This document shows positions 53,119-64,000 of a stretch of DNA of 64,000 bases, in pieces (position 1 is the stretch's first letter; the number at the start of each line of letters is the position of its first letter). The stretch spans positions 13,637,851 through 13,701,850 of the forward strand of contig NC_044030.1 of assembly GCF_900496995.4 (NCBI RefSeq), given 5' to 3'. This stretch comes from Aquila chrysaetos chrysaetos (taxonomy: Eukaryota > Chordata > Aves > Accipitriformes > Accipitridae). The notes below the pieces were generated by a model, which was not told the origin of the DNA, did not search any database, and saw only the letters and a program-made list of their open reading frames with translations. The translations under genes were made by a program, and so were the position numbers.

Positions 53119-53433
53119 TGTTTTCCTTTGAAACAGCTGCAATTAGGCTTATTCCTTCAGAGCAACAAACACCAAATGCAGAATTTAACATAATTCAGCA
53201 CGCTGTTGGACAGCTTCCTACTGTTTTATACACAAGCATATACAAAATGCCTCTCCCTCTTCTTTTTTTGAGAGATCAGAAAAAGCAACTATTCTAGGAA
53301 ATACTGAAGAGCAGCATTTAATTTACTACTACACCAACACCATGATAACTAGCTCTGACCAAAGTAGGCATCTAGAAGCTGGTAAAATCCAGCAGCACGC
53401 AGTTTGATCTGAAGCCCTCAGGAAGCTCTTCCC

Positions 53434-53462
53434 GGGCAGGGCAGGGCAGGGCAGGGCAGGGG
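53434..53462 (+). repeat. GGGCA pentamer tandem repeat
   Basis: Five consecutive GGGCA units followed by GGGG, within a locally GC-richer patch of the MOB3B intron. Confidence 0.9.
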
Positions 53463-56400
53463 CCACAAGCCCTGATATGTTTTGACACCATGCAGAAGTT
53501 TCACTGACAGGGCCCGACACCATTTCCAAAGCTGTTTTTCCCAGCCGAGGATGCCAGGTGCTGCCCTGGCTGCTCCCCAGCTGCACTCCGAGCTGCCTCC
53601 ATACGGTGGTGCCAGGCTTTTTGCTACCGCCTGAGGAGGCACATGCATTGCGGAGACTGTTCAGCACCTTCCTCAGCAAAATCTGCCACAAGCAGAAAGG
53701 AGCTAAAACACACTCAGGAAGGGAGTATTTATTGCCAAAGTCTGTGTTTTCTTCCCAGATTTTAAATAATTCTTTAATTTCCCTTATCTGAAGATTAATT
53801 GGGTGCTAATGCTTCTGAAGGCAGTGTTAAACTTTACAGACCCCTAAATTTACACATACTCAGTGTCTGCACGTCCACACTGTGCTACTATCCTGTTAGA
53901 AAAGCAGTAAAGAGAGTAATGTGGACACTATTGGAGTCATTGTAAACTTGGTCACCCTCCTTTGGGAGCAGTGGGTGGCAAACTGCCTCTCAACAGAATA
54001 ATAAAACATCATAAGCAACATATTCAACATGTAAAATGCATCTCTATTCTCACTTTAAAGAAAAAAATAGCATCAGAGGCAGGAGTTTAGACATGGATAA
54101 ATGTGTCCAGGCAAAGGAAAGAACAGAAGCCTAGATAATCTATGCATGAGATGTAAACTAGAGGACTTTAAATCAGTTTGCCATGTGAGTTTCAGCTAGG
54201 TGTCAGCTGTGAGTGTTTCACTGCTCAAGAGTCATGACACGTAAACCTACCATGCCCTTCCTAACTTTTCTGTAGAGGCAGAATTTATTTTTTTATAGTA
54301 ATACAAATTCTCCCCAAGCCTCTCCCTCCCTTCATTTCTGGATTTTTGTGTGGTTATACAGTTATATTCACAGTCTCTTACATCCACTATCTCCCTGCTA
54401 AATCCTATTCCCCCTGCCCTGTCAGGAGGATGTTGCTGCAAATGGCTCTGCAGTTTTCTTCCTGCTTCTACTTAACAGGCCTTCTGTTCCAACACCTGCT
54501 TGGCTTTGGTTTTGGAAATGCTCACCAAAGTTGTAAAGTCAGAAAACCTTAAAACTTACAAAACGTGATCATCTCTGATGCACAGAAATTTTTTCTGTAT
54601 TGACCTATATTGTTACCAGTTAATGAGGGACACAGAAGTACAGACATATGGTCACATTGAATTCCTGCACATACGTGCCTAAGCTTTTACTGATTTCAGC
54701 CAATGACAATGAAATAGATGTGTTTTTTAAAAAAAACCACCAAAACTTGATCCTTGAAACAGTGAATTGGTACATGCTTTGTGAGAGTGACCTACTTCTA
54801 GCTGTTTTTTTCTTAGAGGAATTTACAATAGGGAAGAAAAACAAACAGAAAATGCTTTCTCAAAGACTGATATAATTAGGAAGCTGGCAAAGAAAAAGTT
54901 AGCTTCACTCAAAATGCTGGTGAGAATGAGATGAAGGGTCATACTCACAGTGCCCAACCTCAGCCAGACGGCAACATGAGGCATGCTGTGTGCTGCACAG
55001 TCTACTGCTGAGCCTTTTATAGAGCAAAATGCTCCTACTTGCCAAATGCTCCCTCTGAGATACTTACCTTTAAAAACTAATCACCCGCTCTTCACAGAGC
55101 CTGCTGGAAAATCTCTCACTGATTCTGATGGGCACCAGGGAACTTAGCACACAGTCCCACTCTACTTAACTCAGCAGAGAAGTCCCTCTCAAACCTCATC
55201 AGAGATCTGGCTCCTTAGTTATTCTGGTGGTGCACAGCCACTAGGTGAGCACTGCCTTTAACACAAACTCAAAGCTGAGTCTTCTTCAGTGTTTCCTGAG
55301 ACTTACTGGTTTTGTGCTTCTCTGAAACTTTACTGTTCATTTTAATTTGGGAAATATGTAGAGGTATATTCTTGACTAATGATTACCAATTAAAAACACG
55401 TAAGAGTACTTCCCAAACATGCGAAATTACAACTAGCCGTTGACTGACTCATCTGAGAAGGCAGGAAGACTGGAAACACTGACTCTTTGGCTTAAGGTAC
55501 TACCAATACCCAGCCCCAGCTGGATATTAAATGAAATATACAGGCTAGACAGACAAGCTAGAGAATCAGACACAGAGATGCGGACAGGCACACACAAACA
55601 TTTTCAAAGATCCTTAAAACTTTCAAAGTCTTTCTGTGCTGACTAAACACACAAAACATTGTTAACAGAAACTCTCCATACCAGAGCTTCTGATACCAGA
55701 TGTGCTTCCTCTTGCAAATGAATTTCAAGAAATTCCAGAGCGTTATTCTGTATTGCTGCATTGACTTGCTCTTGCTCTGAATTTTGGATTACACAGTTAA
55801 CTCAAAAAATGAAAGCAGAAATAAATTCTGGTTTTCAAAGCCAAAATACAAAACAGAAAAATCTGGACCCTATCTGTATGTTGTGCCCACAGATCAGCCA
55901 CATCGGAGAATTTAACACAGAACTAACTTCTAAGGTAACTTAAAGAGAAACATTTGCTATTCTTTGTCAAGTCCGTAAAAGTACTTCCTCACTTGCTGGA
56001 GTTAATGCTAACAAGCCACTTTGTAAGCACCAGAAATCTGTCCATTGCGTTAGCATTTGTGATTTCATGGAAGGATGCATTCCTCAACATTTTCCAGGGA
56101 ATACCAACATGATTTCCCAGAAGAAGTGAAAAAAGCAACACAGAGTCTTAAAAGGGTAATCAATCTTTATCTCTGATAGATGTCTGGTCCTCTTCCCTCC
56201 GTACTGCTCTAACATACTTGTCAGATACATTCAGCACATAAATCTATACCTAACTATTTTAATTTCCACTCCACAGTTCACCTTTAAATAAAGTAGGAAA
56301 AGAATGGGAAAAATCGGACATCTTACAGCATGCAAAAGTAGCTGAAGAAATCTCTTTTTAACGAGACAAATCTACCTATGGGGAGATGCAGATCAAATTT

Positions 56401-58621
56401 GAATGTGTTACAAGAAGAATGAGTTCCCCAATAGAGAATCATGTTCTTCTAAGAAATTAGTGTTTCTATGCTTGCGTGAGTCAAATACGGAGTGGGGAAA
56501 ACGTAAGGCATAAAAAAACCTGACATCACCTTTCTTCCAGTATTTAATAGAAGCAAGGGGTCTGCAGTCTGTCTTGTGAAAAAGCTGAGGGGAAAGTGGG
56601 TGAAGTGACATGAATAAATAGTATAAAAGCATTTATAAGAACACCAGAAAATTAATAAATGCAATAATCATCTTCACTAAAACCAGGGCTGCTTTAAAGA
56701 TCTGAATCCTCCTTCAGTGCCTCTGTCCCACCCTCACTTCCAGTTCCCCAAACCGCAGCAGAGCAGGGCTTGCCATTCCCCCTCCTCACCTCCTACTGTC
56801 AGTTGGCAAGCCTAAGAATGATGTGACAACAGCTTGTTTTAGCCCTTTGACAACTGTTTTAAGCATGGTGAGGGTTTAAGATATGGATGCAAGTGTCTCA
56901 GCAGAGAAGTGATTAGAGGAAAAGTATTGCCTCCTGACAGGCAGGGATACCTTGCCCAGAGGTACCCAGCAGCTTGGAAGACCTGGCCAAGCAGTGGACA
57001 GCAAGGAGATGCCAGCAACGGACACCATGCCCAATTCACGTGTCCCAACTTATCAACTTAGAGAAAACAACCTTCCACACGTAGCCTGCCATGTACTCGT
57101 GTCTTCAAACACTGCAACCCCCCAAAAAACATTGCCCAGCCTTAACCATATTCTCACAGTTAAGCAACTTAATATCTGTGTAACAATCCTGTGATTAAAT
57201 ACACGATGTTGGGCAGGAAGGCAATAGCCAAACAACCCTTGTGATGTGTGGTTCATGATTAGAAGGCTCTGCTGGAGCAGACACAAGCATCACTGGGACA
57301 TACATTTCTCCTCCCTACTCTCACAGACAGAAAAGCAAGCCACACCCAAGGGGAATTGCATATATATGCAGAGAGGCTCAGTGATGTACCCACGGAGCCA
57401 CTTCACAGAATAAGTAGATGAAGAAGCAAAAGGTTTAAAAGAACATTTTACATACTGCTCTTCAAAGCACAAATGGCTATGACTTCTGCAACATTTTTGT
57501 TTTCTTCACAAAGATTTCAACAATTGACAAATAATCATCATGTGGACAAGGCTCTTTGTATCCTGGTCACAAAAGAGGCTGTTTACTATGGAATAGCACA
57601 GATCACGCGATCTAAGATCCTGTGCTGTACAACTAATCTATATTCAGACAGCTAATTGACCAGGATAGGAAGGCTGAAGCTAGATTTGTAACAGATAACT
57701 CATTTGCAAAACTCCTTTTTTTCTGGCGTTTTTAGTTAAAGCCACACCTTGAATCTTCATTTAAAAATTGTTTTCTTCAAAGTTACTAAAAAAAATTTCC
57801 TCTACTTCTTTAGTTGCCCCCGTCTCTGTATATTGACAGAAAAAAACCTACAGACTGGTAATTGCTATCCAATGGGCATATTGATCATTGGGGTATTTCC
57901 TTTGTTAGGTTTCAGGTCATCTTCCACTTGAATGAGTCTCAATTATCATGATGCACAGGACTAAATTAATCTCTCCTACAATCTGATTGGCTTCAGGGTA
58001 GTTATTTTGAAGCTAAGGATGGCCTGATAATAATCCTAGTTGATTACTCCCGAATTTGTATGGTGATGTTTGCAGGACACAGATAATACTCCTGTCTGCA
58101 AATGTAACCTCTTATCACTGAGAACAAAGGCATTTTATCAACTGACTGCAAGCAGGAACAGTATCAGGAAATTACATTGCGAAATGCACCTGTCAGTAGG
58201 GTTAGATCCAGGCAGATACACAGAACATGCATTTGGATGACCGACTTGCTTAAAGGCATCGTATTCCAAGGAGGTACTTTCACCTTCTGTGTGTTTTTAT
58301 ATTCTGTAATGATAAAATAAAAGTCCATCTGCTGGTTTTAGTGTATCTTACCCTATTAAACAGACTTCAAGTGTGCTCCTTTTGGCACTGAGGTCATGCA
58401 GAGTGAATAAGCAAACTGTAACACTATCTCTAGTGTAAAATTTTGCAGAAAATGTACCAGGAGACATGTTAGTTCTCTACTATGAACTACAATTCTGTTG
58501 CATATAGTAGGTATTTTACATAAGTAATTTTATACACTAACAGATCTATTTAAATGGGATGATAAATACATCTTTCCCTTTTTTTTACAAAACTGCCACT
58601 AGGAAATCTCAAGTTCTGCTG

Positions 58622-59209
58622 TGTCCTGGTTTCGGCTGGGATGGAGTTGGTTGTCTTTCTGGTAGCTGGTACAGTGCTGTGTTTTGAGTTCAGTATGAGA
58701 AGAATGTTGATAACACACTGATGTTTTCAGTTGTTGCTCAGTAGTGTTTAGTCTAAAGTCAAGGATTTTTGAGCTCCTCATGCCCAGCCAACAAGAAGGC
58801 TGGAGGGGCACAAGAAGTTGGCACAGGACACAGCCAGGGCAGCTGACCCAAACTGGCCAAAGGTGTATTCCATACCATGTGACGTCATGTCCAGTATATA
58901 AACTGGGGGGAGTTGGCCTGGGGGGGGGGATTGCTGCTCAGGAACTGACGGGGCATCGGTCAGCAGGTGGTGAGCAATTGCACTGTGCATCACTTGCATA
59001 TTCCAATCCTTTTAGTATTACTGTTGTCATTTTATCAGTGTTATCATTATCATTATTAGTTTCTTCTTTTCTGTTCTATTAAACCATTCTTATCTCAACA
59101 CACAAGTTTTACTTCTTTTCCTGATTTTCTCCCCCATCCTACTGGGTGGGGGGGAAGTGAGTGTGTAGCTGCCTGGTGCTTAGTTGCTGACTGTGGTTAA
59201 ACCACGACA
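58622..59209 (+). mobile_element. Intact solo LTR with 5-bp target-site duplication
   Basis: 588 bp, beginning TGTCCTGGTTTCGGCTGG and ending GGTTAAACCACGACA. It is flanked by the direct repeat TGCTG (58617-58621 and 59210-59214). It contains a perfect CRE palindrome TGACGTCA at 58880-58887, a TATA box TATATAAA at 58895-58902 and an ATTAAA polyadenylation signal at 59078-59083, in LTR order U3-R-U5. No gag, pol or env sequence adjoins it, so it is a recombined solo LTR of an endogenous retrovirus. The 5-bp duplication suits several ERV classes, so I do not assign one. Confidence 0.92.
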
Positions 59210-61081
59210 TGCTGCTGCTGGTTTTTTTTAAGCAGTGTTTTATTTGTGAAGATTGACAACATTCAATCAGTGGATTGCCTCATTGTTTCAGTCTAGTAAG
59301 GGCAGCTGATCTACCTTATTCAGAGAAGCACAGGATATATCTAAACTGGGAGGATGATACTTTGTTAAAGAAAATGAACATCAGTAGTTCTCTCCATACT
59401 AATAAGAACCGCTGAGATGCTAATGCACACAGGACAAAAGCATTTCCAAAAGCATTACAGGAACCACAGTGGAGGAGTTCTCATCTTTTACTTTTTGCAG
59501 TGCTGGTGAAAAAGCTTTTTCCTGTCTCTGGTTGCTGTTAATGTGCCTTCCACACAGAGCACAGACAATCAGCAAGGACCCCTTCTACTAATCAGTATAA
59601 GAACTACTATAAATGGACCCATACAAATATATATGGAAAAGCCTATTTTATCAAACTCTTAAAGGTTTTGCCACCTTATGATTCTACCTACAGTGTATTC
59701 TCTTGGGTTTTTCCTTGATGGGGCATGAACTGCAACTCTGCTTCACATTGGCTACAAGTTAGTAGAACAGGCAGAGTAAGGTATCAGGTTGTGGTTACTA
59801 AAGGAGCAATTTTGGAACTGATTCAGCTCAGAATTTAAACAGGGGGCAAGTCCATGTGCAGGAAGCTCACATGTGAGTAGAAGAGACACTTATGTATCCA
59901 TTATAAAGCAAATAATTTCAAATTCCTTTTTTGTATCACACCTGACCTGGAATGCCCCTGTCATTTTTTGTGGTTTTTGCAACCACAATTGCTGCCTTCT
60001 ACTCTGTTTTTTCTCCTTGTTGCCGTAACCAAGCCAGCTACTCACCACACATACTGTGCTAGCACAGAGCAACAACCTATTGACTAGGCAAGATTCACAT
60101 CAACTCATCAGAAGCTCAAAATGAATTAAATAATTATGGAAAAGATTTTTTGTGTGTCATGTCTTGTATTACAGCAATCTCATAGGAGTTAATTGTAAAA
60201 AAAAAAAAAAAAGAAGTGCAAAAGTATCAGATGGATGCTATTTTGCAGTTAGTTTCTGCTCTTTTAATGTTTTGCAAAATTGAAGACATTTGGAGGAATA
60301 AGCTTCTTCAAAATTTTCCAGTTCTCGCTTTATTCTGGACTGTTAACTATAACTCTTTTTACCTTCTATTAATAATGTCTTTGAAGTACAAATGTGATGT
60401 TGTTTATTGCAAACTACGAAATGTGGATTAATTTGGAGAAGCCCTTTTTATTCAACAAGCTGTAATTTACATCCATTAGCTTAACTTTAAAACAGGACTT
60501 ATGTGGTGTGCTCCTCACCAGCAACAGACACCTGTACTTATGTACCCACAAAAGAGAGGTAATTGTGTCAAAGCACAAGACAGCAGAGTGGTTAATCCAC
60601 AGCACCAAAAAGAACCACTCCAAAACCTCTGATGAGTTGATGACACACAGAAAATTGTCAGTAGGAAAGTCCTTCTGTCCTCCTGTTCTCAGCAGTCCAT
60701 GCTTGGGTTCAGTGCAAGCAAAGCAGCTGATGTGATAAAAATAGTCATTAAAACATGCATACAGAAACTATTTACTCAGGAACTCTGGCACTGCAGTGCA
60801 TCTTATGACTCTGCTTTCTTTGAGCATCAAAGCTGAGAATCCTATTTCTCAGCAATGTTAAGTCCTAGAGTTCTCATTTCCCCCCTAACTTCTTGCAGGA
60901 AATGGAGGGGATGGAAAAGATGGCATTTATTTAGCTACCACTGGTTTCTTCTTCAGTTAGTGATCAGATCCATTTGGTGAGACATTCTCATCATTTTTAC
61001 AATGTAAAAGAAATCCTGTTGGATATTATCACCATATCTCATCGAAGTGGAAAAAACGGATGGGGGGCAGAGAATGTTTGG

Positions 61082-61139
61082 TTTCTTCCTTTTTTTTTTC
61101 TTTTTTTTTTTTCCTCCTTTTTTTTTTCTTTTTTTTTTT
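61082..61139 (+). repeat. 58-nt uninterrupted polypyrimidine tract
   Basis: T-rich run with scattered C and no purine on the + strand. A minus-strand open frame rich in Lys here is an artefact of it. Confidence 0.9.
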
Positions 61140-63293
61140 AAGAAGGAAAAAATACTGCTGGTTAGGTGGCAGCAGTGACAGGCCTTGCCTGAATGGAGAC
61201 TCTTCTACTAAAGCAACCAACCAGGGGAAAAAAAAAAGAAAGAAAATTATACCTACTTTAAAGTTGGCTTAACAAGTATTTACCTGATTTTGGATAATAC
61301 CTGAAAAAGTACTAAGTCACTCTACCACTTTGTGATGAGTAACAGAATTTAAAGCAACCATAAGCAACAACCTTGTAGGAAAACTAAATTATTAGATAAA
61401 TTCATACTGTGAGTTGTTCTTGTGAACGCACAAGTACCTGAATTTTGAACTGTTTTAGAATAGCTGTATGCCTACATTACATGCCTAAAGACAGCCACAG
61501 AACATGCACACATTGGTAAATGACCTCTGACTCAGTTAACAGTATGTATACACATATTGGGTGTTAGTTCTGCATCTACTGACACATGTAACTGTTGGTC
61601 ACAGTTTTCTACAAGACACATGATAAATATTTAGGAAGTGAGTTTTGCATTAAGAGAGGCTGATAGTAAATTCTATCCAATAGAGGGCACGGTGTACAAT
61701 TTTGTGGGAGGATAGACAAAAGCAGGCCAGAGGAGGGATGGAAAAGCTAGGTGTCAGCTTCTCCAGAAAGAGCTATTTGGATTGGGCTTGCCTGTTCTTA
61801 CCAGAGTGGCAGCGGGTTGCCAGCTCTCCGTCTGAATGCCCCAATGTCAAGGGATGAGGAAAGCAGAAAGAAAAGCTTTTCATACAGAAGCTTCACTGGT
61901 AGATTTTTGGGTCAGAATCTGCTAACAAGAGATTAATTAGGGAATTACCAGTTATCCTTCTGGAGCATGAGCAGCATCTATGACGCTGAACAAGATTAAA
62001 CCTTACATGTTCCCTGCCTAAAGCTTAAGCCAGCAAGACAGCACACAGAACACACTGGGAAGTCTAGAAGGATAAAAACCCAGAGATATCTTTAAAACAG
62101 TGTATTAATATTATTGTTGTCTTGCTTCTTGTAAGTGCTGTAATACAGGATGCTTCAGAAGGATCTAAAGGGCTGTACTTTGATGGCAATGACCAGCAAT
62201 ATAAAAATCTAATTGGGTAGCTATAAAGGATAGTGATAACAAGAACACAGTGAATTTAATGAAATCAGTTCTCCTCTCCTTTTTAGCTCAAACTGTCCTC
62301 TGCTGACTGGCAAATAATTTATATTTTACAGTCTATTGATTTATGGGTACCATCACTACTTTCATGAAGATTGTAAATGGACATATGGAGCAAATGGACT
62401 GGAAAAGCACAAATTCTAATTTTCACCAAAAACATAACAAATTAGCTAAGCAGACAAATAATAATTTGGAAAAAAATTCTAGTGAATTAAGAAAGGTATA
62501 CTTTTATTTTAAAATGTATGCTTGAAAAATTTGTCTGCAGAACAAGTCTCATTTAATCATCTTGTTTAACTCAGCTGTGTTTCATCTGAGTGTACCCTTG
62601 TCAAAATGCCCATACTTTGCCATGTTTTGTTAAGCCTGCTACTGCTGATTTTTCCACTGTGATCACTGGATAGGGCTAGTGCCAGATGGGCTATGTTTAT
62701 GGTATTTCTACTATGTCTACAGCATTTCTGGTAAGGAATTGCCTGATGAGTAAACATTTTTTGTCGTATAGACAAAGATGCAGCAAAGCTGCTAATTATT
62801 TTGTGAAAAGATGCACTGTTTGTAGTAAATTGGATGTGTAACAGTAGCTACTTGGGCTTCAAGCACAGTAGTGACAGAGCTGGGGGACTAATACTTACCT
62901 TGCCGTAGCCCTGGCAAAGCAAAAAGCACGAAAGAGAAACACTTACGTGTTCACCTGAGCACCATCTGCCTACAGTACTTTAATTAGCTCATCCTGAAAC
63001 AGACAGGGTGCTTGGAGAAACTCATGTGAAAACAGAGACTTCTTGATTTGGTATTTTGCACTTCTGTGTGATCCCCTAAACACCTGGCAGGACTAGCACT
63101 AGCAACTGCTGCAAGCCCAAACTCCCACCTGAAGGTAGGGACACTCATTCTTCCAGCACACAGTGAAGGACTACACTTTTGGCTATGTTTGTGCTGTCAG
63201 AAGCGCAGGCTGCCACAAAAGCAACAGTCGCACCATCACATTTCCCCTCCCAGCTCCATGTTTCCACCACCTGTCTTGTGCCAGTATTAGGCT

Positions 63294-64000
63294 ATGTATA
63301 ACCACTCAGGAAAAGTGTCCTGGCAAAAATTCCAGCTGTTCAAGGAGCTAGTAAATAGGACCCCCTCAGAAATTGCCCTCAGGGACAAGGGAGCAGCAGA
63401 ACAGAGCTGGCAGATCTTTAAGGGCACTTTCCACAGAGTACAAGAGCTCTCAATTCCCATGTCTAAGAAATCAGGAAAGGATGGCAAGAGACTAGCATGT
63501 ATGTGTCAAGCCCTGCTGGTCAAACTAAAGGACAAGAAGGAAATGCACAGGCAGCGCAAGCAGGGACAGGTATCCTGGGAAGAGTAGAGGGGTACTGCCC
63601 GGTTGTGTCGGGATATGGGGTCAGAAAGCCCAAGGCACAGCTGGAGCTGATCTTGGCAAGGGACACAAAGAATAACAAAATAAGAAGGACTTCTGTAGGT
63701 ATGTCAGCCAGAAAAGGAAGGCCAAAGAAGGTGTACCCCCATGATGAACACGACAGGCAAACTGGTAACAGCAGACAAGGAGAAGACTGAGGTATTCAAC
63801 AACTGCTTTGTCTTCACTGTCAATGTCTTTTCCCACATCTCTCAAGTGGATGGACCACAAGGCAGGGACTGGGGAGCAAAGTCGCTCCCACTGTAAAAGA
63901 AGATCAGGTTCATGACCACCTGAGAAATCTGAACATGTCAGGTCTGTGGGACCTGACAAGACACATCCCAGAGTCCTGAGGGAATTGGCTGATGTAATTG
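63294..64000 (+). mobile_element. CR1 LINE ORF2 fragment running off the right edge
   Basis: Frameshifted pieces of CR1 ORF2, from the endonuclease-RT linker towards RT: LRDKGAAEQSWQIFKGTFHR, QELSIPMSKKSGKDGKR, RKPKAQLELILARDTKNNK, GKLVTADKEKTEVFNN and QVDGPQGRDWGAK. The pieces fall in order in different frames, so it is a decayed copy. The left end is approximate. Confidence 0.9.

Larger units (their letters stand above)
51792..64000 (-). other. MOB3B: Last intron of MOB3B (more than 12 kb, runs off the window)
   Basis: No coding exon recognised on either strand. It holds simple repeats (53091-53118, 53434-53462, 61082-61139), a solo LTR (58622-59209) and a CR1 ORF2 fragment (63294-64000). 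That it is intronic follows from the MOB3B call at 51762-51791. Confidence 0.6.

Noticed and set aside
53329..53691. 120-codon minus-strand open frame in a GC-richer patch
   Set aside because: It includes the GGGCA tandem repeat translated as a Pro/Ala/Cys repeat and does not resemble MOB3B or another family.

Overview
The window looks like a bird Z-chromosome segment. The evidence is the gene order TEK, EQTN, MOB3B (adjacent on human 9p21, and known to be Z-linked in chicken), several CR1 LINE fragments of the avian type, and solo LTRs of a family common in bird genomes. Genes are spread over many small exons with GT-AG introns. Most long single-frame ORFs are not genes. I rebuilt the exons by hand from splice sites, reading phase and family similarity.

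Layout: (1) 1-4.2 kb, + strand: the last five coding exons of TEK (Tie2 angiopoietin receptor), encoding the C-terminal half of the kinase domain and the tyrosine tail, then its 3' UTR. (2) 8.4-27.3 kb, - strand: a complete 16-exon gene for a 927-aa REXO1/GOR-like DEDDh 3'-5' exonuclease, tail-to-tail with TEK, starting in a strong CpG island at about 26.9-27.8 kb. All 16 exons join in phase to a single stop. (3) 29.9-37.04 kb, - strand: a complete 7-exon gene for equatorin (EQTN), a 275-aa single-pass acrosomal membrane protein. (4) 37-51.7 kb: intergenic DNA with CR1 fragments and a 60-nt perfectly alternating purine-pyrimidine tract. Its right part probably holds the MOB3B 3' UTR. (5) 51.76-64 kb, - strand: the 30-nt terminal coding exon of MOB3B and more than 12 kb of its last intron. 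This holds an intact solo LTR with a 5-bp target duplication. A CR1 ORF2 fragment runs off the right edge.

These genes do not form one pathway. TEK is an endothelial receptor kinase, the REXO1-like protein a predicted nuclease, EQTN a sperm acrosome protein, and MOB3B a MOB-family kinase adaptor. The main points for a second look are: the REXO1-like gene at this locus, with a glycine where the family's ExoII catalytic aspartate should be; a possible + strand transcript diverging from its CpG island; the very short MOB3B last coding exon; and the LTR family, whose youngest-looking member keeps a perfect CRE next to a TATA box.
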